Assembly (NCBI RefSeq): GCF_030052815.1
Contig: NC_079496.1
Span: 3,162,001-3,226,000 of the forward strand
Reading direction: 5' to 3'
Length of the DNA stretch: 64,000 bases
From: Hevea brasiliensis
Taxonomy: Eukaryota; Streptophyta; Magnoliopsida; Malpighiales; Euphorbiaceae
The position numbers and the translations under genes are program-made. Positions 48,793-59,867 of this stretch are shown piece by piece (the stretch's first letter is position 1; each line of letters starts with the position of its first letter). The notes beneath the pieces are model-generated. The model searched no databases. It was not told where the DNA came from and saw only the letters and a program-made list of their open reading frames with translations.

Positions 48793-50456
48793 CTAGTCTC
48801 CAACGATCTCCTCAGTCACAGTGTCTGCATCGATGTACACAGTCAGCTCTACCATGGTCCGCATGATATAAAGGAACAAGTTTATCACGTCCAAGTAAAG
48901 ATGTACCGAGGCTGTTAAGCGCTGATCATAGTTGAAGCACTTGATTAGCCTGTCAGTGTCGTAAACAACATAATCCATGAACGCCATTGCACCAGCTCCA
49001 CTGAAGATTAATGATGCAGGGCCAGAGGAAAGTGGGAAAAATATCTGCATGACAGCACAAAAACTACTATATCAGCCACTTGTGCGTGTATAAGCCAAGC
49101 CCACACGGCCACACTCGATACAAAATAAAATTTGAGAATTTACCTGCCGCACAGTGGCAGCGGCAAGGGTAACAAGCGAAGGGAACAAGATTGGCCCAAG
49201 GAAGCTGAATCTTTGCATCTCCTGGCAGCCCAAAAATTGTACCCAGTGAAGGAGCTGAACGCGGCTGCAGTTAGACCTAATGCCTCAAGCACTACTTTCC
49301 AGCAAGAACCCAGTGAACACCGAGAGACTTGTTACACTTATAATCAGCAGTCATCATTACAAAACCAATGAAATACATATGAAATTACCAATGGATGAAG
49401 GACATACATACCATCAGTAGCAGAACAGCACAAACCAACCGTGAGACCCTGAATCAAGGTGAAAGCTCCCAGGGAAATGAGGTTTTGGGGGTACTTGTGT
49501 TCATACCAACGTGTGGTATATGGAGCTGCAAAGTTTTTGGCTGATGAGAAATTGCTTGCATTTCAATGCTAAAAATTCAGGACATAGGATAGATAAGACA
49601 GGATTCCAAAATATGAACAATATCTTCTGATACGACAGCTACTTGAGCCATGAGCACACACAACTTAACATGTGCAAGCTAACAAGAGCAAACGGATGTT
49701 GGTATGACATCAAGAAATTTATTGGAATCCATCTTCAATGCTACTAGTTGAGTTTTTTAAAGAAAGGCAAAAGAACAATGGGTTGAAAAGAAGTGCAACA
49801 GGAGACAAAGATGTGTCAACTGATTGACGCTTGTTGTGCTAGAGCCCGAGAAGTCTTTCTCTGTAGTTGCTATCTTTGCATCAAAATAAAGATTTGGATA
49901 CTCGAGTTTCATATCCTACCACTCATGAAGCAACAATACAGTTAACCAAAATCTTTGGAATCAAACATAATCCGCTAATAAAATCCTATCCCGAACTCCG
50001 TTTGAGAGAAATCAACAAATAAAAATGAAAAGCAAAAAAGCAAATGTTACATGCAAAAATCAAATAAATAATATGGATTAACAAGCAACAAGCGAGCACA
50101 AAATCTCAAAGTCAAGAAATCAAAATCAATACCAACCCGGGAAAAAAGAAAAAAAGGCCAAGAAAAGGGTTACATACTGGCAAGAACGGCGACACAGAGG
50201 CCAGGAAAGATATGAGGAAATTGAACGAAAAAGTTAACCTCATGTTGGTTGAACACCATAAACGAAGAAATAGCAGCAGTAGCAAAAACCTGTGTCGTTA
50301 CAACCCCATAAACTTTCTGTATAAACGCCCATCGCAACTGGTTCTCCTAACAGGCCTTACCATCAACCAATTCAGTTTCTTTCTCCTCTTGTTTCAGATG
50401 TAGTGCACCTTGAGCTTCGCTTGGTTGAGACAGATCGAGATTTATGAGCTTTCCAT
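48793..50456 (-). pseudogene. LIFEGUARD/BI1-like protein, copy 1, broken
   Basis: Four exons are visible on the minus strand, about 50456-50177, 49528-49412, 49316-49144 and 49050-48793. They give the pattern of plant LIFEGUARD (BAX-inhibitor-like) membrane proteins: LRWAFIQKVYG, YEHKYPQNLISLGAFTL, EALGLTAAAFSSFTGYNFWA, then FMDYVVYDTDRLI and SVHLYLDVINLFL at the end. The family has about seven membrane spans and damps cell death and calcium release at inner membranes. Lesions: a missing base just after the ATG, TAG for a Leu codon in exon 1, loss of the AG at the exon 3 acceptor (GCTG where copy 2 has GCAG), and one-base losses at the exon 3 start and before the LGPILF segment. The C-terminus also ends with an unusual acidic tail. 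Confidence 0.8.
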
Positions 50457-50658
50457 GGCTAGCCTTTTGGGATAGGAAGCGGACGGGAAAGTTGTGAGAA
50501 GGCGGTGGTCGGAGAGAAGAGAGGCGGAGGAGTCGAAGAATGAGGTGGGTTGAGAGGAGTAGGTTGGATTAGAGTTGAATCGGAGTTGGGTGAAGGAGGA
50601 AATGGAGCGGATAGTGGGAGTGGAATTTGGAAGGGGAGAGGAAAGTAGTTGGCGTATA
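50457..50658 (-). promoter_or_regulatory. 5' flank of LIFEGUARD-like copy 1
   Basis: Contains a segment (about 50530-50655, AGAGTTGAATCGGAGTTGGG and GGAGGAAATGGAGCGGATAG) repeated at about 59940-60045 before copy 2. It is therefore part of the duplicated unit and probably holds the 5' untranslated region. Confidence 0.5.
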
Positions 50659-50667
50659 GAAATTGTA

Positions 50668-52965
50668 GGGCAATTGACAAAAAAAGTGTAATAAAAAAAT
50701 GTAAAATACTAAAAAAGGGTGAGTTTGAAACTAATTACTAAAAAGGGATAAATTTTGCTGAGGTGGAGAAGGTGAGTGCGGGACGCTAATTATAATAGCG
50801 TTTTTAAGGCCCGGACGCTATTCAAAATAGCGTCCGGATGAAAAAATTGAAAAAAAAGCTGGACACTATTTAAAATAGCGTGGAGCTCCAATTTAAAGGT
50901 TGGACGCTACTTATAGTAGCGTCCAACCTTTTTTTTTTTTTAATAATTTTATTTTATATTTTAAATAAAATATAAATATTATTTTAATAAATAAAATTAT
51001 AATATGTAATATTATATATTATAATATTTTTATTATGAATATTATTTTTTTATTTAAAATTAAATTAAAATTTAAATAAATAAAAAATTAAAATTAAAAA
51101 ATAAATAATTAAAAAAATTTAAGAAAAGTTGGACGCTACTACAAGTAGCGTCCAACTTCTCTTTAAATTTTTAATAATTTTATTTTATATTTTAAATAAA
51201 ATATAAATATTATTTTAATAAATAAAATTATAATATTATATATTAATAAATAAAATTATAATATTATATATTATAATATTTTTATTATAAATATTATTTT
51301 TTAATTTAAAATTAAATTAAAATTTAAATAAATAAAAAATTAAAATTAAATAATTAAAAAAATTTAAGAAAAGTTGGACGCTACTATAAGTAGCGTCCAA
51401 CTTTTCTTTAAATTTTTAATAATTTTATTTTATATTTTAAATAAAATATAAATATTATTTTAATAAATAAAATTATAATATTATGTATTATAATATTTTT
51501 ATTATTAATATTATTTTTTTAATTTAAAATTAAATTAGAATTTAAATAAATAAAAAATTAAAATAAAAAAAAATAAATAATTAAAAAAATTTAAGAAAAG
51601 TTGGACGCTACTATAAGTAGCGTCCAACTTTTCTTTAAATTTTTAATAATTTTATTTTATATTTTAAATAAAATATAAATATTATATTAACAAATAAAAT
51701 TATAATATTATATTTTATAATATTTTTATTATCAATATTATTTTTTAATTTAAAATTAAATTAAAATTTAAATAAATAAAAATTTAAAATTAAATAATTA
51801 AATAATTAAAAAAATTTAAGAAAAGTTGGACGCTACTCCAACTTTTCTTTAAATTTTTAATAATTTTATTTTATATTTTAAATAAAATATAAATATTATT
51901 TTAATAAATAAAATTATAATATTAGATATTATAATATTTTTATTATCAATATTATTTTTTTAATTTAAAATTAAATTAAAATTTAAATAAATAAAAAATT
52001 AAAATAAAAAAAAAATAAATAATTAAAAAAATTTAAGAAAAGTTGGACACAAGTAGGTCTAACTTTTCTTTAAATTTTTAATAATTTTATTTTATATTTT
52101 AAATAAAATATAAATATTATTTTAATAAATAAAATTATAATATTATATATTATAATATTTTTATTATCAATATTATTTTTTTAATTTAAATTTAAATTTA
52201 AATTTAATAAAATATAAAATTAAAATTAAAAAAATAAATAATTAAAAAGGCTTAAAAAGAAAATTAGACGCAACTTATAGTTTAATTTTTTTAATTATTT
52301 TATTTTATATTTTTATTATAATTTTTTATTTTTTTAATTTATTTAAAATATAAAATAAAATAATTAAAAATATTATAGGATATATAATATTAATTATTAT
52401 AATTTTATTTATTAAAAGAATATTTTTAATTTATTTAAAATATAAAATAAAATAATTAAAAATTTAAAGAAAAGTTGGACGCTACTTATAGTAGCGTCCA
52501 ACTTTTCTTAAATTTTTTTAATTATTTATTTTTTAATTTTAATTTTTTATTTATTTAAATTTTAATTTAATTTTAAATTAAAAAATAATATTTATAATAA
52601 AAATATTATAATATATAATATTACATATTATAATTTTATTTATTAAAATAATATTTATATTTTATTTAAAATATAAAATAAAATTATTAAAAATTAAAAA
52701 AAAAGGTTGGACGCTACTATAAGTAGCGTCCAACCTTTAAATTGGAGCTGGACGCTATTTTGAATAGCGTCCAGCTCTTTTTTCAATTTTTTTCCCCCGG
52801 ACGCTATACAAAATAGCGTCCGGACCTTGAAAACGCTATTATAATTAGCGTCCCGCACTCACCTTTTCCACCTCAGCAAAATTTACCCCTTTTTGGTAAT
52901 TAGTCTCAAACTCACCCTTTTTTAGTATTTTGCATTTTTTATTACACTTTTTTTGTCAATTGGCC
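50668..52965. mobile_element. Mutator-like foldback element with a hairpin array (2,298 bp)
   Basis: Ends GGGCAATTGACAAAAAAAGT (left) and GGCCAATTGACAAAAAAAGT (right, reverse complement), flanked by perfect 9-bp GAAATTGTA duplications (50659-50667 and 52966-52974). The outer 270 bases or so of each end mirror the other. Within them, and through the AT-rich middle, sit palindromes with the core GGACGCTA...TAGCGTCC: clear ones at 50811, 50896, 51126, 51369, 51597, 52470, 52702, 52745 and 52797, with damaged ones at 50860, 51821, 52039 and 52258. Those from 50896 to 52258 recur every 218-243 bp. There is no transposase ORF. The 9-bp duplication and long inverted ends fit a non-autonomous MULE. 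Confidence 0.85.
50811..52823. repeat. Array of GGACGCTA...TAGCGTCC palindromes
   Basis: Palindromes come in graded types from the outside in: CCGGACGCTAT, GCTGGACGCTAT, AGGTTGGACGCTAC, and in the core AAGTTGGACGCTAC, each followed by its own reverse complement after a 2-5 base loop. The same order is met from both ends of the host element. The spacer between core units is a 190-bp AT-rich piece repeated with each hairpin; its orientation flips near 52290. Confidence 0.9.
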
Positions 52966-52974
52966 GAAATTGTA

Positions 52975-53253
52975 TTTGATATTACTATGGCGTGTTGTTT
53001 TTACAATGGAGACCTCCAAGAAGTATAAAATAGCAGGATAGCCCCTCTAATGCCTGAAAGTATAATTAAATTAAAAAGATTCCCGCGTTCAAACGAAAGA
53101 GAAATAAGAATTTCACAGAATAATAGACCAGCATAGAGGAGGATAAGCACAAGACTTGGAAGAAAGCAATAAGGGCTTCATTGAGGTGAACACCTTGATT
53201 TGCCAATGCATCTGCTACTGAATTGGATTCCCTTGGGAATAATTAAACGATAC
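52975..53253. other. Spacer between the two duplicated units
   Basis: 52975-53045 matches 60210-60275 next to copy 2 (GAGACCTC, AATAGCAGGATAGCCCC), so it belongs to the duplicated unit. The rest shows nothing I can name. Confidence 0.5.
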
Positions 53254-53841
53254 TGCTGGAAGAGAAAAAAGAGGAGATTGAGAAATTAATTAGTGAAAAT
53301 GGGTTTGTTAAGGAAATTTATAATGAGGTAGTGCCTGATAGAGTAGATAATGAAGGTTTTTGGAGTAGATATTTCTATAAAGTGCACAAGTTGAAGCAAG
53401 CAGAGGAAACCAGAGCCTTGCTTGTTAAGAAAGCAATTTCTGGCGGGGGAAGAGGACTTGACCTGCGACTTCGATGATGATGATAAGGAGGAGGACGATA
53501 AGAGCAATGGGTCTTTGGTAGAAGGTCAGCCTAGTGGAAGTTTAAAGCCAGAGAAGAATGATAATGGCAAGAGGGTGATTACGGTGAAAGCTCTGAGGTT
53601 CATAATAAAAACCTCTAAAACGAAATGGAGAAAGGCAATGATAAGCTGGGGAAAATTGACGAGAAGGAAGAAGTAATGAACGTCAAGGGCGATAACGGTG
53701 AGTCGTGTATAGCGATGTATCAGTGATTTCAAGCCAGTCATTGTTGCCAGAGGAGGACCTTGGATGGGGTGAAATTGAAGATATTGATGAAAGCAAAGGG
53801 GAATAATTGGATAGCTAGACAAGTACTAGTAGATTAGATTG
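53254..53841 (+). pseudogene. BSD-domain gene fragment, duplicate A
   Basis: Matches 46559-47137 of the intact BSD gene almost base for base, from GGAAGAGAAAAAAGAGGAGA to ACAAGTACTAGTAGA. It starts inside the BSD domain, keeps the FW motif region, and is broken by an inserted base at GGCGGGGGAAGAGG near 53445, further shifts near 53570-53620 and a deletion near 53710. It lacks both the gene start and the last 25 codons. A LINE tail follows within about 40 bases. Confidence 0.9.
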
Positions 53842-53859
53842 ACATTCCAAAAATGATTA

Positions 53860-53972
53860 ATAATAGCACGTAAAATTAATACTAAAATTATTTAGAGAAG
53901 GGAAAGTGAGTCTATATAATTGGTTCTAAATTTTTTGAATAAAAATTTAATTGAATTGAATTGATTGAAGAC
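53860..53972 (+). mobile_element. LINE 3' end fragment
   Basis: TTTAGAGAAGGGAAAGTGAG, GTTCTAAATTTTTTGAATAA and a TTGAATTGAATTGATTGA tail match the 3' end of the LINE at 39350-39430. It abuts the cut end of BSD duplicate A, so its insertion, or a deletion at its edge, may have removed the gene end. Confidence 0.65.
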
Positions 53973-53989
53973 ATTTTTACATTTTGTTT

Positions 53990-54125
53990 ATTTATAAAAT
54001 AAAATTTTAACTTATCAAACACATTAAATTAAATAATTTCTCTTTTTTCTCCCTTAAAATGGCTTTTCTTTCTCCTCCCTAGAATCTCTCGGTCGAGGTT
54101 AAAGCTTTCAGAGTGCAATTTTTTT
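53990..54125 (+). repeat. Segment repeated at 62670-62800
   Basis: Shares TTTTCTCCCT, AAAATGGCTTTTCTT (AAAGTGGCTTTTCTT in the other copy) and AGAATCTCTC(G/A)GTC, followed by a T run. It marks the left part of a duplicated unit in both places. Confidence 0.7.
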
Positions 54126-54143
54126 TTTTTATTATTTTGATTG

Positions 54144-54678
54144 CTATAAGGTGCTGAAGTTGAAGCAAGCTGAGGAAGCCGGAGACATGCTTGTTCAGAA
54201 AGCAATTTTTGGTGACGAGGACTCGACCCGGGACTGATGATGGAGAAAAAGAGGAGGAAGATAAGAGCAATAGATCTCTGCCAGAAGGTCAATCTAGTGG
54301 CAGTTTAAAGCCAGAGAAGAATGACGTTGGCAAGTTGACTGATGAGAGCTTTGGTAAAGGGTGATTACAGTGAAAGCTCTGAGGGAGAAAGGCGATGATA
54401 AGCTGGAGAAAACTGAGGAGAAGGCACCAGCAGTGGAGGTCAGGGGCGATGATGATGAGTGGTGTAAAGATAGCGATGTATCAGTGGTTTCAGGCCAGTT
54501 ATTGTTGCCAGAGGAGGACCCTGGGTGGGATGAAATTGAAGATACTGATGAAAGCAAAGGGGAAACCATGGGGAGCTCGACAAGTACTCGTAGATTAGAT
54601 TTGCGCAAGCGGTTGAGTGCTGCAGAGAACCTGCGTTGGGACATGGATGATGAAGATGACGAACCTAGTAAACCATGA
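54144..54678 (+). pseudogene. BSD-domain gene fragment, duplicate B
   Basis: Matches the last third of the intact BSD gene from KLKQAEE (about 46690) to the stop; the final frame reads ...DLRKRLSAAENLRWDMDDEDDEPSKP and ends with TGA at 54676-54678. There is a frameshift and stop near 54235, a 30-odd-codon gap, and an insertion around 54310-54360. Homology runs on past the stop (ACACAAGGATGG and the TTTTTCCTCGTTGAGTTTCAAT block), so this is a DNA duplication, not a retrocopy. Confidence 0.9.
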
Positions 54679-54819
54679 CACAAGGATGGAAAGCATATAT
54701 GAGTAGCAACTCTATGGTTGATGATTATTTAAATGTGAAAAAATTTGTTTAGAGTCAGAGTTATGAAATCTTCATAGTTTTTCCTCGTTGAGTTTCAATT
54801 ATTGGGTTAATCACGGGAT

Positions 54820-55589
54820 AGTTCTAACTTTATGAATATTTTCATAAAAATTACTTAACTTAAATTTTTTTATAAAACTTATTGAATTTCAATTTAATTT
54901 TATGAAAATTACTCTAACTAAAAATTAAAGATTTCTAGATTAATTTGTTGATCTGTAAACTATTTTACAAATAAAATTATCTAACTAGTAATTGCTAGTG
55001 GAGAAGCAACAGAGAAAGAAGAAAAGCTTAACAGCGAGAGAGTAAATAGAGATGGATAGAGAGATAGAGAGATAGAGAAAGACCTAAATATAGAGAGAAA
55101 GATGGCGAAAAATATAGACAAAAAGAGAGAGAGAGAGAGAGATATGGACAAAGAGATTAGAGATAATTATAATATTTAAAAACTTACTTGTCAAAATATA
55201 AGAAATTATTTATAAATCAAAGGGTGAAGTGCACTTAAATATCATGTTCTTTCCAATTTGTTGCATTCAAGTCCTAAGCTTTCTTTTTTATTTTTTAACA
55301 AAATAAAATTAGAGACGTGTATTTTTAGCTTTTGACATTTAAAGGACATGTGATTTTAGCCTTTTGTACAATAAAATTATTGACATGGCGTTGATTTATT
55401 GCTGACATGACATTTATGTCAATGTCAGCGCTTACCTGCTACATTAATAAATATCTAACATGTTAATTATTTTATTTCTTAAGTGCTAAAGGTGTTAAAT
55501 CATAAGCCTTTATGTGCAAAAAAAAAAAACCTTAAACCCTTTTTAATAAAACGCATAAACTGCAGTATACTTAATTATACTTTTCTTTA
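54820..55589. other. AT-rich spacer
   Basis: Contains GA runs (54990-55150). No gene or transposon seen. Confidence 0.5.
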
Positions 55590-57660
55590 AAATTTATAAT
55601 AAAAATTTTAATTTTTATTAATATTAATTAAATAAAATAAGGTCACATGAGTAAAAGAAAATCCAAGCTTTCGTAAGTTTTTTCAGTTTTCAATCTTTTA
55701 ATTTTATCAATTTAATACTCAAACTTTTGCATCAGTAGAAGAAAATTTAAGTTTTCGCAAGTTTTTTTTTCAGTTTTGGCTAAATTTTTTAATTTTATCA
55801 ATTTAATACTCAAATTAATAAAAATATCATTGCACAAAATAAAATAAATACTATTAGAATTAATTTTTTTCCCTCTTTATATATATATATATATATATAC
55901 ACATACACACACACAGAAAGACACACAAACGCATATTTTATAAATACATACCATTTTGAAAGTTATAATTAGATTTCTTCTAGTTATTTTATTTACACTT
56001 ATTTTAAGTTCAAATTGTTGAGTTTTTTCATTTATTAAGCCTTAAATTCAAGATAAATTGGCAAGAAATATGTAAATTTATAATTATAAGTAGAGAAAAA
56101 AAAATTAAAAATTAAGGTAACAGTATTAAATATATTATTTAATTATTAAATATTGTTTTATAAATACAAACTTTGCTAAAATTAATAAAATATTAAAAAA
56201 TATTAAGTAAATTAATAAAATTAAAAAGATTGGATATAATTTCTTATACATTAGGATTACAATTATATAATTTTTTATTTATTTAAATAGTTGATTAAGA
56301 AAGCTTCACATAATCACACAAAGCAAAACATAGATTAACCCTAATTCACAAGTTTCAACGTCAAACATAAAAAGCCAACAATTTAAAAAAAAAAAAAAAA
56401 GGAAAAAAAGAAAGCCCTAGTGTTGATCGTAAGTTGGAAAGAAATTATTTACTGTGCTTATAGTCCTGTTCCAGCCATGGAAGTCAACTCCTCAATGTGG
56501 TTTCTTGAAAGGATGCAAATTGATTCATTATGAGATGACTCTTCTGTTTGTGCCTTCTACATAAACAAAATTTATTAATAATGAAATGAAGACTGAAAAA
56601 CTTAATCAAATTGAATCGAAATTTATAATAAAAATTTTAATTTTTATCAATATTAATTAAATAAAATAAGGTCGAACGAATAAAAAAAAAAATTCTAAAC
56701 CATTATAAGTTTTTTCAGTTTTAAATAAAATTTTTTAATTTTATTAATTTAGTGCTCAAATTTTAGCATTAGTTTCAATTTTAATAATTAATTTAATTAT
56801 ATTTAAATTATCAAGATTAGCCAAACATTAATTTTTTCAATCAATATTAGTATTATACTCCAATTGATAAAAATATTATTGCATTAAATCAAATAAAATA
56901 TTAGTACAACTAATTTATTTTCTTGTAAATACATACCATTTTGAAAGTTATAATTAGATTTCTTCTAATTATATAATTTACACTTACTTTAAATTTAAAT
57001 TGTTGAGTTTTGTTTTATTAAGCTTTAAATACGAGGTAATATGGTAAAAAATATGAAAAATCTAAAAGTACAAGTTAAGAGAATTTTAGAATTATTATAA
57101 TAATACAATATATATTATTTAATTATTAAATATTGTTCTATAAATGTAAGCTTTGTTAAAATTAAAAAGATTGAATATATAAAATTGATAATAAGTGAAA
57201 AGATTTGAATTGTTTTTTGATAATTGATAAATTTAATTATTTTAATTAAATTTATTGCTAAAATGAAAAATATTATGAAAGGCTTTGATCAATTTGATAA
57301 ATTTAAAAATTTTGATTAAAACTAAAAGAATTTAAAAATTCTTTCTTTTAGTTATTTAACCATAAAATAATTATACTAAATGTAAAAATACTTTAGTTCA
57401 TTAAAAAAAATTAATCCCGATTAAATTGAATAAAAAAAAACTGTCCCAATTAAGATACTTAGCTTAATTGGAAGTTTTGTGATTTTAACATTTCTTATAC
57501 GTTAGGATTAGAATTTTATGGTTTTTTTTTTTTTTTTATTTTAATGGATGATTTAGAAAGCTTCACATAGCCACACAAAGCCAAACGTAGACTAACACTA
57601 ATTCCAAGTTTCAACGTCAAACATTAAAAGCTCACAATTACTTAAAAAAAAAAAAAAGGC
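55590..57660 (+). repeat. Two-copy tandem duplication, about 1.0-1.25 kb unit
   Basis: AATTTATAATAAAAATTTTA begins both copies (55591 and 56620); TAAATACATACCATTTTGAA recurs at 55941 and 56926; the AAGCTTCACATA block near the end recurs at about 56300 and 57558. The last block also occurs before LIFEGUARD-like copy 1 (48658), so the unit is the 3' flank of that gene, duplicated once more. A TA/CA microsatellite (55878-55916) is present only in the first copy. Confidence 0.8.
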
Positions 57661-57703
57661 AAGTATAGGCTAGTTCTGCTTATTCAACATATATACTTAG
57701 AGA

Positions 57704-59867
57704 TTAGTCCTCATTGCTCACCTCAGTCACATCTTTCATGACTTTCATGTATTTGTATAACATGAAATGAAAGAACATAATTGTCACGTATAAGAAGACA
57801 TGCTCCACGGCTCTTAAGTGCTGATCGTAGTGGAATTCCTTAATAAATCCGCCAGTACTAGTAACCAACAATAACGTTGGAAAAAGTCCACCGAGGAATG
57901 GTAATGCTGGGCCAAACGGATGTGGGAAAAATGAAAGTTGATCATTTACCAGCGACACAGTTGCAGCGGCAAGGATAACAAGGGAAAAGAAAATGATTGC
58001 CACATGTAAGCTAAAGTCCTTGCCCCTCCTAGCAGCCCAAAAAGTGTACCCAGTTAAGAAGCTGAAGGCGGTAGCAATTAGACCTAATGCCTGAAGCACC
58101 ATCTTTCCTGCAAGAACAAATGAAAAAAACGAGAGACTTGTTACACTTATAATCAGCACTCATCATAACTCAACTCAACTCAATTCAACTCAACTAAGCT
58201 TTTATTTCAAAAATTTGGAGAATCAGCACTCGTCATAACACCAATAAAATACAAATGAAATTACCAATGGAGGAAGAAATACATACCATCAAAAACAACA
58301 CATAACGCACCAATTGGGAGACCCTCCATCAAAGTTAAAGCTCCCAGGAAAATGAGATTCTGGGGGTACTTGTGCTCGTAACTCTCCGAGATGAATACAG
58401 CTGGACAGTTTTTTAGCTGATGAGAAATTGTTTGCACTCCAATGCTAAAAATTGAAGACATAGGCTAAATAACACACAACTCCAAAATATGAACAATATA
58501 TTTTGCTACGACAAAATGCGAGCTACTTGAGCCATGAACACACATGTCAACATGGGCAAGCAAATAAAGTAGAAAACAGATGTTGGGATCGCATCAAGAA
58601 ATTTATTCGAATCCAAGTTCAGTGATACAATATGAGTTTAAAAAAAAAAAAAAAACACTGGGTTGAAAAGAAATGCAGAAGGAGACAAAGATGCGTCAAC
58701 TAATTGAGGTTTCTTGCGCCTAGAACCTGAAAAGTGTTTTTCCATATTTGCTATCTTTTCATCAAAATAAAGATATGAATACAGGAATTCCATACCCTGC
58801 AACTCATGAAGCAACAATACAGTTAACCAAAATCTTTGGAATTAAACAAAATCTCTAAAAAATGTACATCGAATTGAGAGACTAAACAAAGAAATCAATA
58901 AATAAAAATTGATATATCCTGTCCAAAATCAAAATTGCGTCAAATAATCAAAAGTCTTAAGTCATAAAGCCAATTGGTTGGAAGGCTCAGTGAAAAGTCA
59001 ATATAGAGGTCAAGAGAGACTAAGTTTGGGCATCAGATGGCTCCGACGTTAAATTATCAATTCCAAGGATGACCAACCGGGTGTTAAATAAGGATTGCTC
59101 AAAAGAAGGGACAGATTTGCAAGGCAAGTGCACTAATAATAACAGTAGTACTCGTCGAGAATTTTGGGATCACAACTGCACAATTCGAAATTTATGGAGT
59201 TACGGCTCTCAAGCCTTCTATCTATAAATATTAGAATGACACACAGATCACTACACTTATTCTACTGAAATTACTATTGCACATAGCTCTCATTACTTAT
59301 ACAACTCTCTTAGATACAATTCTCTCGATCCTTTACTGACTTGAGCCACAGACCTCACTCATTTCTGTGCTACAGGCTAATTTCAAGGACTCATGGCAGG
59401 ATCAAAAATGAAAGCAACAATCAAATGTTATAAGAAAAAAAATAAAATATGGTTTAACAAGCAACATGAGAGCACAAAATCTCAAACTCAAGAAATCAAC
59501 GCAATTGAATTATAAAAATGATTAATGATATCACATAAAATCAATACCAATCCAAAAAAAAAAAAAGCCAATAAAAGGGTTACATACTGACAAGACAGGC
59601 GAGACATAGGCCAGCCGCCGTACAAAGAAATAGATCGTACGGCTCAACGGCAAGTGTGGTTTAAAATCATGAACGAAGAAATAGCAGCAGTGGCAAAAAC
59701 CTTTATCGTTAGAATCCCAAAAACTTTCTGTAAAAACCCCCATCGCAACTGGTTGTCCAAACAGGCCTTGCCATCAACGAACTCAGTTTTTTTCTCATCT
59801 TCTTTCAGGTGTGGTGCACCTTGAGCGTCGCTTGGTTTAGACAGATCGAGATTTTTGGACTTCCCAT
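57704..59867 (-). pseudogene. LIFEGUARD/BI1-like protein, copy 2, broken and divergent
   Basis: Exons on the minus strand: about 59867-59587, 58400-58287 and 58109-57704. Exon 1 gives, after a one-base loss behind the ATG, NQLRWGFLQKVFGIL and VFATAAISSFMI, then a second shift. Exon 2 reads SYEHKYPQNLIFLGALTLMEG. The last exon starts at a good GCAG acceptor with KMVLQALGLIATAFSFLTGYTFWAA (read in two steps) and continues without the intron that copy 1 has after its TVRQ codons. Its end (GGFIKEFHYDQHLRAVEHVFLYVTI) has lost the YDTD motif kept in copy 1, so even a repaired exon 1 would make an unusual protein. A small LINE tail insertion lies in intron 2. Confidence 0.75.
58170..58220 (-). mobile_element. 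51-bp LINE tail insertion with 19-bp target duplication
   Basis: CTCAACTCAACTCAATTCAA and CTAAGCTTTTATT, read in reverse, equal the LINE 3' end at 39395-39425 (AATAAAAGCTTAG, TTGAG tail). Flanks AATCAGCACTCATCATAAC (58151-58169) and AATCAGCACTCGTCATAAC (58221-58239) differ at one base. Copy 1 has the single uninterrupted site at about 49338. Confidence 0.85.

Noticed and set aside
48793..50456. Classical BAX inhibitor-1 (BI-1) assignment
   Set aside because: The conserved blocks (YEHKYPQNL, TGYNFWA, YDTDRLIK) fit the LIFEGUARD/BI1-like branch rather than BI-1 proper.
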